Assembly (NCBI GenBank): GCA_023145655.1 | Contig: JAGLDI010000151.1 | Location: 1 to 7,524, forward strand | Length of the DNA: 7,524 bases | Origin: Desulfuromusa sp. | Lineage (GTDB): Bacteria; Desulfobacterota; Desulfuromonadia; Desulfuromonadales; Geopsychrobacteraceae | Direction: 5' to 3' | Shown: positions 1 through 6,061 of the stretch, in pieces | How positions within the stretch are numbered: position 1 is the stretch's first letter | Layout: the number at the start of each line of letters is the position of its first letter | Notes under the pieces: generated by a model | What the model saw: only the letters and a program-made list of their open reading frames with translations | The model's database searches: none | Told to the model about the DNA's origin: nothing | Position numbers and translations under genes: made by a program

Positions 1-1439
1 AGATCGTTACTCCAACCCGATAATTCAAACTTTGTATAAGAACGACCGGCAGAGGGGGCATGATATGGGATATCAAATAAATCGGCAGCTATCTGTCTAA
101 CCTGCTCAATCAGCTGGTTACTGCGTTGCTGATGCAGAGTCAGCAGTTCGGTTGCTTCAACTCGAACGATATCAGCAACCCTGCGCATTGCCGGCGCAAA
201 GAAAACTGGAATATCCTCCACCAGAGCACCTCTGACCAAACGTTCCAACTCTTCAGTATCGACAATAGTTTGAACAAAATTTTCCAGCTGACCGATAATT
301 TTCTCTTTAGCTTGAACACGAACTTTTTCTACCTCTTCATTCAACCGTTTAACAACCCTTTTTAAATCCCCGGACAGGACATCCTCAGAGGCTTGCTTTT
401 CCCTCTCCACATCAGGGATTGATTGACGAAATTTTGCTATCCTCTTTTTGAGTTCTGCCTCTGGCAGCATCAAAGCACTTAAGGAGAGCTGTAATTGCAT
501 ATTGATATTATTAAGCTGATCACAAGTACGACGTTGTAGTGACTCTTGCAGAGTACTCTGCTTTTCACGAGCAAAGAAATCGATAAGATTCTGCTCAACT
601 TGCTGCATGCCGCTATCTTTCCAACCAACCGCATCACCAGATAGACGCGCGTCCAATCCTCTACGAGCTGAAACCGCGAGCACCTGTGGAACACCATCAC
701 ATAATGGAGTCAATTGATCGGCTAAAAAATTAAGTGAAGCTATTTTCTCTTGTTCATCAAGAAAATCAATTTTGTTCAGAATAAAAAAAGTTTGCGGTAA
801 ACGTTGTCGAATCTCCTTGAGATAATCTAGTTCTATCTCAGTGATCGGTGGGTCTGGAGAAACGAGAAAAAGAGCGGCATCACACTGCGGAAGAATCTGA
901 TAGGCCACCTCAGTATTATGTTTATGGGTCGAACCAATACCGGGAGTATCAATCAGGACAACACCCTGCTTGAGCATTTCTGAAGGGTGACCGATTTCAA
1001 CTCGTGTTACCTGTCGTTGGTTGTTGGGATTTCCCTGTTCAGTGACATAATCATAGAGAAAATCTCCCATGGTTTGATCTGAGGAAGGGGTAAATCTCAC
1101 CGGTTCTGCATCAACTTCAAAAGCCACAAGGGCGTCAATATTCTCTGCTGCGCCAATAAAAGTGGGAATTGCAGTCACCGGAAGAATATCTGTCGGTAGC
1201 AGCGTGTCTCCAAGTAAAGCATTCAACAGGGTACTTTTACCACGCTTAAACTGACCCAATACCGCCAAACGGAACTGTCCCGTTACCAAGCGAGTTTGGA
1301 GAGATGCCAACTCATTCCGATCAACAGTGTAATCATCATCCAGACAGTCGAGACACTCTTGAGCCTGAGTTAAAATTTCAGTCAAGCCAACCTTACTGGA
1401 AGACGGCTCCAACTTCTCCTGAGGTGGTGGTTTGCACAT
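1..1439 (-). CDS. Dynamin-family (bacterial dynamin-like) GTPase, C-terminus cut by window edge
   Basis: An open frame runs from an ATG at 1439 to the left edge: 479 complete codons plus two bases, with no stop. All G motifs of a dynamin-type GTPase are visible: P-loop GQFKRGKS at residues 62-69, switch I PVTAIPT at 87-93, DTPG at 164-167, NKID at 222-225 and a VSA motif near 256-258. Residues about 275-450 are charged and helix-rich, as expected for the stalk or coiled-coil part. No membrane segment is seen in the visible part; the tip or membrane-binding region would lie in the missing end. Family knowledge: bacterial dynamin-like proteins hydrolyse GTP and remodel or guard membranes, but the role of this one is unknown. 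The start is supported by TGAGGA at 1446-1451. The gene lies 89 nt after cysK with no convincing terminator between, so read-through from cysK is possible. The GTPase call is firm; the cellular function is not. Confidence 0.88.
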   Translation of the reverse strand, partial: MCKPPPQEKLEPSSSKVGLTEILTQAQECLDCLDDDYTVDRNELASLQTRLVTGQFRLAVLGQFKRGKSTLLNALLGDTLLPTDILPVTAIPTFIGAAENIDALVAFEVDAEPVRFTPSSDQTMGDFLYDYVTEQGNPNNQRQVTRVEIGHPSEMLKQGVVLIDTPGIGSTHKHNTEVAYQILPQCDAALFLVSPDPPITEIELDYLKEIRQRLPQTFFILNKIDFLDEQEKIASLNFLADQLTPLCDGVPQVLAVSARRGLDARLSGDAVGWKDSGMQQVEQNLIDFFAREKQSTLQESLQRRTCDQLNNINMQLQLSLSALMLPEAELKKRIAKFRQSIPDVEREKQASEDVLSGDLKRVVKRLNEEVEKVRVQAKEKIIGQLENFVQTIVDTEELERLVRGALVEDIPVFFAPAMRRVADIVRVEATELLTLHQQRSNQLIEQVRQIAADLFDIPYHAPSAGRSYTKFELSGWSND

Positions 1440-1528
1440 TAATAATCCTCACAAAAAAATATCCCCCCTGACAAGCTGAAAAAAAAGCGCAGCAGAGACA
1501 ACACAAAATTTCAACTGAGTTCACCTGA

Positions 1529-2476
1529 TCAAGAAAACAGGTCACTACTTAAGTAGCGTTCACCAGAATCAGGGAGAATCACAACGATATTTTTACCAGA
1601 AAATTCAGACTGTACAGCCAATCTAGCGGCAACTGCCATTGCAGCTCCACAGGAAATTCCAGAAAGCAGTCCCTCTTCACGAGTCAACCGTCTGGCAAAA
1701 TCATAAGCCTCATCATTGCTCACTAACTCAACTCGATCAACCAGATCCAAATCAAGTGTTTCGGGGATAAAACCTGCACCAATTCCCTGGATTTTATGCG
1801 GCCCAGGCTGTAACATTTCGCCGGCCAGATGTTGACTTATCACCGGGCTGGCAGCTGGCTCTACAGCAACCGACAGGATCTGCTTTCCCTGAACTTTTTT
1901 TATATAGCGGGATATTCCACTAATCGTCCCTCCGGTTCCAACCCCGGAAACCAAAACATCAATCGCTCCTCCAGTATCTTCCCAAATCTCTGGCCCGGTC
2001 GTTTTAACATGAATCTCTGGATTCGCAGGATTTTTGAATTGATGCAACAACAGATAACGATCTGGGTTTTCTTCTGCTAGTCGCTCTGCTTCAGCAACCG
2101 CAGCTGCCATTCCCTTCGACCCGGCAGTCAAAATCAATTTGGCTCCAAAAGCCTTCAGAATCTTGCGTCGCTCAATGCTCATTGTCTCTGGCATTGTTAA
2201 GGTCAGGGGGATTCCCTTAGCCGCCGCAACAAAAGCAAGGGCAATCCCGGTGTTCCCACTGGTTGGCTCAACAATTGTCATCCCCGGCTTGAGAGTTCCC
2301 CTGGCCTGAGCATCCTGAATCATTGCTGCGCCAATTCGACACTTTACCGAATAAGCGGGATTACGACCTTCCACTTTCCCGTAGACATTTGCCCCACCTG
2401 GAGGAATAACCCGATTCAGTTGTACCAGTGGAGTTCTACCGATGGAAAGGGAATTATCTAAAAATATATGTGTCAT
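1529..2476 (-). CDS. cysK: Cysteine synthase A (O-acetylserine sulfhydrylase, CysK type)
   Basis: A complete 315-residue PLP enzyme that makes cysteine and acetate from O-acetylserine and sulfide, the last step of cysteine synthesis in the cytoplasm. The PLP-binding lysine is K45 in SVKCRIGA (residues 43-50), the form typical of CysK rather than the SVKDR form of CysM. The substrate loop TSGNTG is at 72-77, the PLP-phosphate loop GVGTGGT at 178-184, GIGAGFIP at 231-238, GISCGAA at 273-279, and PDSGERY near the C-terminus at 302-308. Length fits the family (about 310-325). The ATG at 2476 has a strong ribosome binding site, CAGGAGA at 2482-2488, six bases from GGAG to the start. The gene is preceded by 264 nt of non-coding DNA with a candidate promoter, so it probably begins its own transcription unit, perhaps continuing into the dynamin-like gene. 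No serine acetyltransferase gene (cysE) is seen nearby. A cystathionine beta-synthase-like relative is less likely, as the length leaves no room for CBS domains. Confidence 0.95.
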   Translation of the reverse strand: MTHIFLDNSLSIGRTPLVQLNRVIPPGGANVYGKVEGRNPAYSVKCRIGAAMIQDAQARGTLKPGMTIVEPTSGNTGIALAFVAAAKGIPLTLTMPETMSIERRKILKAFGAKLILTAGSKGMAAAVAEAERLAEENPDRYLLLHQFKNPANPEIHVKTTGPEIWEDTGGAIDVLVSGVGTGGTISGISRYIKKVQGKQILSVAVEPAASPVISQHLAGEMLQPGPHKIQGIGAGFIPETLDLDLVDRVELVSNDEAYDFARRLTREEGLLSGISCGAAMAVAARLAVQSEFSGKNIVVILPDSGERYLSSDLFS

Positions 2477-2523
2477 ATCAGTCTCCTGTCTGAATGTAAT
2501 TAAAGCAGTTTAACTTTTATGCC

Positions 2524-2651
2524 TAACTGGCGACCACAACCCCACAACCAGCATGTCAATAACAATATATAAACACAGTTACGTAGTCAAGAAAGAGCTT
2601 ACCGAATAACTGTATTTTATAGTACTAAGCAGTGTAGAAAAAAATCAGTTA
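2524..2651. repeat. Four copies of hexamer CAGTTA/TAACTG upstream of cysK
   Basis: On the plus strand the hexamer appears as TAACTG at 2524-2529, CAGTTA at 2576-2581, TAACTG at 2607-2612 and CAGTTA at 2646-2651, so orientation alternates. The middle pair forms a 7-base inverted repeat (TAACTGT/ACAGTTA as arms) that brackets the -35 box of the candidate cysK promoter. Centre-to-centre steps are 52, 31 and 39 bases; the first two are close to whole numbers of helical turns. This looks like a possible operator array, but no known regulator site is recognised and chance is not excluded. Confidence 0.35.
2564..2590 (-). promoter_or_regulatory. Candidate sigma-70 promoter of cysK
   Basis: On the minus strand a -35 box TTGACT lies at 2590-2585. 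It is followed by an AT-rich -10 region: TATATT at 2569-2564 with a short 15-nt spacer, or TATTGT at 2567-2562 with 17 nt. Transcription would start near 2555, giving a leader of about 80 nt before cysK. The exact -10 is uncertain. One copy of the CAGTTA-type hexamer (2576-2581) falls inside the spacer, where a bound protein would block RNA polymerase. A second, weaker option is TATAAA at 2621-2616 with no good -35. Confidence 0.4.
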
Positions 2652-2740
2652 AAATCAAAGGGTGTCATTGGAACAAAAGGGAAACGATAGATGTGAGAAG
2701 GGATATCCAGCAACTCAAATTGAACAATTTAAACAGGAAA

Positions 2741-3418
2741 TTACCTTTGAGGTAGAAATAAAATTAACGCCCCATCTCCACCATACTGCCTGGGGGCACG
2801 TGACCACTCAATAACCTGTTTTTTACCTTCAGCAGAGAGATACCGCTCGACCTCATTCCGTAGTGCAGGCTCACCGTCTTCAGAATGCAAACCCTTACCA
2901 GTAATAACCAGCAAAGTTTGCCAGTCATGATGCCGGGCATTCTGAAAAAAATATTGGAGTTTATCGACCACCTCTGCACATTGTAAACCATGGAGATCAA
3001 GGGAGGCATCTGGGATCAGTTTCCCCTGCTTCACTTGTTTAATCCGTTTTGGCATTGCTCCCGGGCGGGGAGTATCTGCTACAAAACTATCCTCAAAAGT
3101 GACGGTTAAGTCCCCCATTGCGGCTAAAAAAAGCATCTCTTCACTCAGTTCTTCATCCTTAGCAGTGCAGTCTTCTACTGGTATTGAACTATCCAACTCT
3201 GCCTCTTCAAAAGCCTCAGTTTGATCTATCTGCTTAACTCCAAGCATCTTCATCTCATCAGTAAAGGACCCAAATACTTCATCCGGAACCGATTCTGTAA
3301 CTGTCAACTTCGACTCAGTTTTCTCCAGGCCTGAAGTAGCAAACCCCTCCAAATGATTGAAGGGGTTATTATTGAAGTCAGGTTTTTTGGATCTAGCAGT
3401 TTTTTTCTTTTTAGCCAT
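2741..3418 (-). CDS. Smr-domain protein (MutS2/SmrB-like putative nuclease) with charged N-terminal extension
   Basis: A complete 225-residue protein. The C-terminal Smr domain spans about 137-225 and shows the hallmark LDLHGL at 140-145, TGKGLHS at 173-179 (the GxG motif as GKG, 174-176) and the late block APRQYGGDGAL at 208-218, which resembles the end of the E. coli SmrB domain. Family knowledge: Smr domains bind or cleave nucleic acid, and E. coli SmrB cuts mRNA at collided ribosomes; whether this protein does so is inference. The first 12 residues are lysine/arginine-rich and residues about 65-115 are strongly acidic, so this is not a bare Smr domain. There is no signal peptide or membrane segment, hence cytoplasmic. 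The ATG at 3418 lies 8 nt after the TPR gene's stop codon, and its ribosome binding site overlaps that stop, indicating one operon and likely translational coupling. There is no MutS ATPase part, so it is not MutS2 itself. Confidence 0.88.
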   Translation of the reverse strand: MAKKKKTARSKKPDFNNNPFNHLEGFATSGLEKTESKLTVTESVPDEVFGSFTDEMKMLGVKQIDQTEAFEEAELDSSIPVEDCTAKDEELSEEMLFLAAMGDLTVTFEDSFVADTPRPGAMPKRIKQVKQGKLIPDASLDLHGLQCAEVVDKLQYFFQNARHHDWQTLLVITGKGLHSEDGEPALRNEVERYLSAEGKKQVIEWSRAPRQYGGDGALILFLPQR

Positions 3419-3423
3419 AAATA

Positions 3424-3429
3424 ACCTCA
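3424..3429 (-). promoter_or_regulatory. Ribosome binding site of the Smr gene overlapping the upstream stop codon
   Basis: The minus strand reads TGAGGT at 3429-3424: TGA is the stop of the TPR-like gene and GAGGT is the Shine-Dalgarno sequence, five bases before the ATG at 3418. The overlap suggests that ribosomes ending the first gene help start the second. Confidence 0.65.
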
Positions 3430-4149
3430 GCGCAACACCTGTTTACGACGACCAGTCATTGCCTTGGTCTGTTTCTTGATAATGGCACCCTGCTTTTCCA
3501 AATGAAATTGGTACCACATGTCACCGAAACCCTTCATCTTCATTTTTTTTCCTGATTCAAGGAGATTTTTGTTATCTTCCAAATGTTCATTTCCAGTCTT
3601 GGCAGCACCTTTTTTGAGCATATCAATTGCCTTATCCCGTTGACCGACACGATCCAGACAAAAAGCGTAAACAGCATAAACCATTGGTTCTTTTCTGTTT
3701 CCTGAAATGGCTTTATCAAAAGTTGCCACCATTTCACCGGTTTTATTTTTTTTCATATAGGTAATTGCCAACATTGCCGTACTGACCCAGTTACGGACAA
3801 AACCTTTTTCCAGATAGGGGACGGCCCCTTTGAAATCCCGCTTTAAATAATAAATAGTTCCAATTTGCGAGTTAATCTGCTGTTTTACATAGATCTGCCA
3901 GGCCCCATACTTCAAGCCATTTAGCAGTTCCTTAATCGCCTTATCACTCCGGTTTGCTACCATATCCCGCTGCGCAACTTCCATCAGAGCAGTCACCTTT
4001 TTCATAGTGATCCGAGTCAGCAACATAAAAACCAAAGCAAAAACCACAGCAGAAACGGCCATAGTAATCCACATATTAGGGGTAACAAACCTCATCATCA
4101 GTGCAGAAGACAAAGCTGAGCAGGCAAATGAAATCAATAGATTAAGCAT
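3427..4149 (-). CDS. Membrane-anchored TPR-like protein of unknown function
   Basis: A complete 240-residue protein that I do not recognise as a named gene. Residues about 2-20 and 26-46 are two hydrophobic helices separated by a short RFVTPN turn. Lysines follow the second helix (K50, K51), so by the positive-inside rule the rest of the protein should face the cytoplasm. The soluble part has TPR-like helix pairs: about 92-118 (TIYYLKRDFKGAVPYLEKGF core), 121-150, and 155-183 (VYAFCLDRVGQRDKAIDMLKKG core), with a weaker one at 54-86. The C-terminal 40 residues are basic. TPR repeats usually mediate protein contacts, so a membrane scaffold is the likely role, but no partner is evident except the Smr protein encoded directly downstream. 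AAGGA at 4162-4158 lies eight bases before the ATG at 4149. A good promoter sits upstream, so this is the first gene of a two-gene unit. CDS call is firm; function is unknown. Confidence 0.85.
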   Translation of the reverse strand: MLNLLISFACSALSSALMMRFVTPNMWITMAVSAVVFALVFMLLTRITMKKVTALMEVAQRDMVANRSDKAIKELLNGLKYGAWQIYVKQQINSQIGTIYYLKRDFKGAVPYLEKGFVRNWVSTAMLAITYMKKNKTGEMVATFDKAISGNRKEPMVYAVYAFCLDRVGQRDKAIDMLKKGAAKTGNEHLEDNKNLLESGKKMKMKGFGDMWYQFHLEKQGAIIKKQTKAMTGRRKQVLR

Positions 4150-4213
4150 TTAAACGTTCCTTTTACAAATAGTGTGCAGAAGAAGTTGATAGGCCAGCAT
4201 ATTCCAGCGGTGA

Positions 4214-4242
4214 ACTTTATCAACCCACGCAGAAAAAGTCAA
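4214..4242 (-). promoter_or_regulatory. Candidate sigma-70 promoter of the TPR-Smr operon
   Basis: On the minus strand, -35 TTGACT (4242-4237) is followed by exactly 17 bases and -10 TAAAGT (4219-4214). The -10 is preceded by TGA, an extended -10 (TGn) element. Start of transcription would be near 4207, with a leader of roughly 58 nt to the ATG at 4149. This is the best promoter match in the window. Confidence 0.55.
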
Positions 4243-4300
4243 AACAATCGAGGACCGTTGTCTACTGATTTTAACAATAACTGGTTTGAAAACCGGGGGG

Positions 4301-4325
4301 AAAAATGATAGGAAAAATCTTCCTA
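4301..4325 (-). terminator. Candidate weak Rho-independent terminator after the transglycosylase gene
   Basis: On the minus strand a perfect 6-base stem, TAGGAA at 4325-4320 and TTCCTA at 4314-4309, encloses a five-base loop (GATTT). It is followed three bases later by five Ts (4305-4301). It lies about 30 nt past the stop codon of the transglycosylase and before the next promoter, the expected place. The stem has only two G-C pairs, so it may be weak. Confidence 0.35.
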
Positions 4326-4355
4326 CAGAAATCAAGTGCCACCGGCCAATTGATC

Positions 4356-5969
4356 TCAGGTGGCAGAAACCATCAAGGTCAGTTTTTGACCTGGATGGAG
4401 TATATGACCGTGGGAAAGTTCATTCCAGTGCCGAATTTGTTCTGTTGCAACATCAAACTGACGACCGATATCCCAGAGTGTATCCCCCGGAACAACCTGA
4501 TAAATAACCTTTCGAGACAGCCCTTTTTTGGGCCGTTGTTTTGCCACAGCACGGATTCCCGGCTTTGAAACTGCGAGAACCTGTCCCGGTCTGAGGATAT
4601 TACTCCAACCCAATTTATTCCAGATTCGCAATTCCTTTTGCGTTACATTATTACGCCTTGAGATAGACCAGAGGCTGTCACCACGGCGGACTTTATAGGT
4701 TCTGCGACGGCTACGGACATAACTATCCTGCAGAGCATTGCGCGGCAGCTCGGTAAACCCTTCTTTCAAAGGGAGAATAAGGTTATGGCCAATCTGTAAA
4801 GCGCGTGGATTAGCTATCTTGTTCAACGCGATGATATCATCAACCCGAATTCGATATTTCCGCGCAATGACCTGCAGGGTGTCACCCGATTTGATCTTGT
4901 GGCGATGATAACGAGCCCTCTGGTTCTTTGGCAGCTGAGCAAACAAGGTTCTGACCTGTCCGGCATGACCAAATGGAACTTTCAGCTGATAATTGGTAGC
5001 CCCCGGAGGGGTACACCAGCGCTTCAATTCAGGGTTAAGATCTTTCAACTCCTGATAGCTGATAGAACAAAACCCGGCAATAATTTCAAGATCCGTACTT
5101 GTTTCTAGAGTGACCATCTCATATTCCAGAGGTTCTTCATATTTCAAATCTGCAAACCCATAAGCCTCTAGATTTTTCACAATAGTGAGAGACGCCAGAA
5201 GTTTTGGCAGGTAATTTTTGGTCTCCTCCCGCAAAATTTGACCTTCAGTCAAGGTCCAGAAGTCCCTGCTTCCACTCTTTCTGACTGCTTTACGGACTTT
5301 TCCACCACCGGCATTATATGCCGCCACCGCCAGATACCAATCCCCATCAAAACGTTTATGCAAGTACTTCAGATGTCGGGCTGCTGCGTGGGTCGCCCTT
5401 TCTAAGTCGAGGCGTCCATCCTGCCACCAATCATTTTCCAAACCATACAACCGACCGGTACTTTCAATAAACTGCCATGGACCTGCAGCATGAGCCCAAC
5501 TGTAAGCACGAACATTAAACCCTGATTCAATCATTGCCAGATAGGCTAAATCAAGGGGGATCCCCTCATCAGCAAAAACCATCTGAATCTTTGGCACATA
5601 GCGGCCGGCACGCTCAAGCCACCGACCAAACATTTTCTTACTGGAACCCGTATAACGCTTAACCAGTTTATCAACCCGGGCATGTTCCCCTAAGGGAAAA
5701 TCACCATAATAAGGAAGCGGCAAATCATCTTGTAAATAGATGGCGATTGGTTCTGGAAAGGGTTCAACGCTCGGCAAGTTAAACTTCAGATCATCTGGTT
5801 TACTTTTTTCCCTGACAACCACAGGTAAAGTTTGAACGGGCTCCTTACCTTCTGTTGACACAGTTGATGCGGGGATATCTTCTCTCTGAGGAGAAACACC
5901 CGATGATTGCATTGCCAAATGGCAACCACAAAGGAGCAGGACAAACAGCATTGAAATATTTTTAAGCAT
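4356..5969 (-). CDS. mltD: MltD-like membrane-bound lytic murein transglycosylase, lipoprotein with three LysM domains
   Basis: A 537-residue protein from the ATG at 5969. A short signal peptide ends in a lipobox-like LCGC (residues 13-16), giving a lipoprotein with C16 as the probable lipidated residue. The SLT/GH23 catalytic domain spans about 120-270: catalytic glutamate E148 in AMIESGFN, GPWQFIESTGRLYGL at 163-177 and AVAAYNAGGGKV at 214-225. Three LysM peptidoglycan-binding repeats follow at about 357-401, 424-467 and 489-533; 285-332 resembles a worn LysM-like segment as seen in other MltD proteins. It cleaves the MurNAc-GlcNAc bond of peptidoglycan in the periplasm, producing anhydro ends. 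E. coli MltD has two LysM repeats, so this version is longer. The frame is open up to a TTG at 6050, but that TTG is part of a candidate -35 box and would bury the signal peptide behind 27 residues. The ATG start has a purine-rich site, GAGAGGG at 5979-5973. Confidence 0.93.
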   Translation of the reverse strand: MLKNISMLFVLLLCGCHLAMQSSGVSPQREDIPASTVSTEGKEPVQTLPVVVREKSKPDDLKFNLPSVEPFPEPIAIYLQDDLPLPYYGDFPLGEHARVDKLVKRYTGSSKKMFGRWLERAGRYVPKIQMVFADEGIPLDLAYLAMIESGFNVRAYSWAHAAGPWQFIESTGRLYGLENDWWQDGRLDLERATHAAARHLKYLHKRFDGDWYLAVAAYNAGGGKVRKAVRKSGSRDFWTLTEGQILREETKNYLPKLLASLTIVKNLEAYGFADLKYEEPLEYEMVTLETSTDLEIIAGFCSISYQELKDLNPELKRWCTPPGATNYQLKVPFGHAGQVRTLFAQLPKNQRARYHRHKIKSGDTLQVIARKYRIRVDDIIALNKIANPRALQIGHNLILPLKEGFTELPRNALQDSYVRSRRRTYKVRRGDSLWSISRRNNVTQKELRIWNKLGWSNILRPGQVLAVSKPGIRAVAKQRPKKGLSRKVIYQVVPGDTLWDIGRQFDVATEQIRHWNELSHGHILHPGQKLTLMVSAT

Positions 5970-6021
5970 TGACCCTCTCAAGATTGTTGCACCGACAGAA
6001 ACATTAACAACAATTAACGAC

Positions 6022-6050
6022 AGATTAGTAAAAAACCTTCTCAAAGTCAA
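6022..6050 (-). promoter_or_regulatory. mltD: Candidate promoter of the transglycosylase gene
   Basis: In the 92-nt gap after hflX, the minus strand has -35 TTGACT (6050-6045), a 17-base spacer and TAATCT (6027-6022), a moderate -10 match. Transcription would start near 6015, leaving about 45 nt of leader before the ATG at 5969. If right, it rules out translation from the TTG at 6050. Read-through from hflX is also possible, because no convincing terminator follows hflX. Confidence 0.38.
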
Positions 6051-6061
6051 GTGTGACCAAT

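Noticed and set aside
8..27. Similarity between ttactccaacccgataattc near the left edge and a like stretch at about 4600-4618
   Set aside because: Both encode a GWSN tetrapeptide in unrelated proteins (dynamin-like and LysM); the likeness ends at once, so it is a coincidence rather than a repeat.
479..700. 73-residue minus-strand open frame near the left part of the window
   Set aside because: It lies inside the dynamin-like coding frame in another phase and shows no domain pattern; the overlapping frame has all GTPase motifs.
1829..2080. Plus-strand open frames opposite cysK, and similar ones opposite mltD and hflX
   Set aside because: They are antisense shadows of well-supported genes, with no ribosome binding sites or recognisable products.
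2717..2730. Inverted repeat AAATTG-TT-CAATTT just after the Smr gene as a terminator
   Set aside because: The stem is AT-rich, the loop is only two bases and no T tract follows. It may be a chance palindrome or an operator, but nothing supports either.
4150..4335. Possible 61-residue minus-strand gene between mltD and the TPR-like gene
   Set aside because: It starts with TTG, has no clear ribosome binding site, covers the candidate terminator and the best promoter of the window, and its product has no recognisable pattern.
5970..6050. Extended N-terminus of the transglycosylase from a TTG at 6050
   Set aside because: It would place 27 residues ahead of a good lipoprotein signal peptide, and the TTG is the first triplet of a candidate -35 box. 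The ATG at 5969 has a ribosome binding site.
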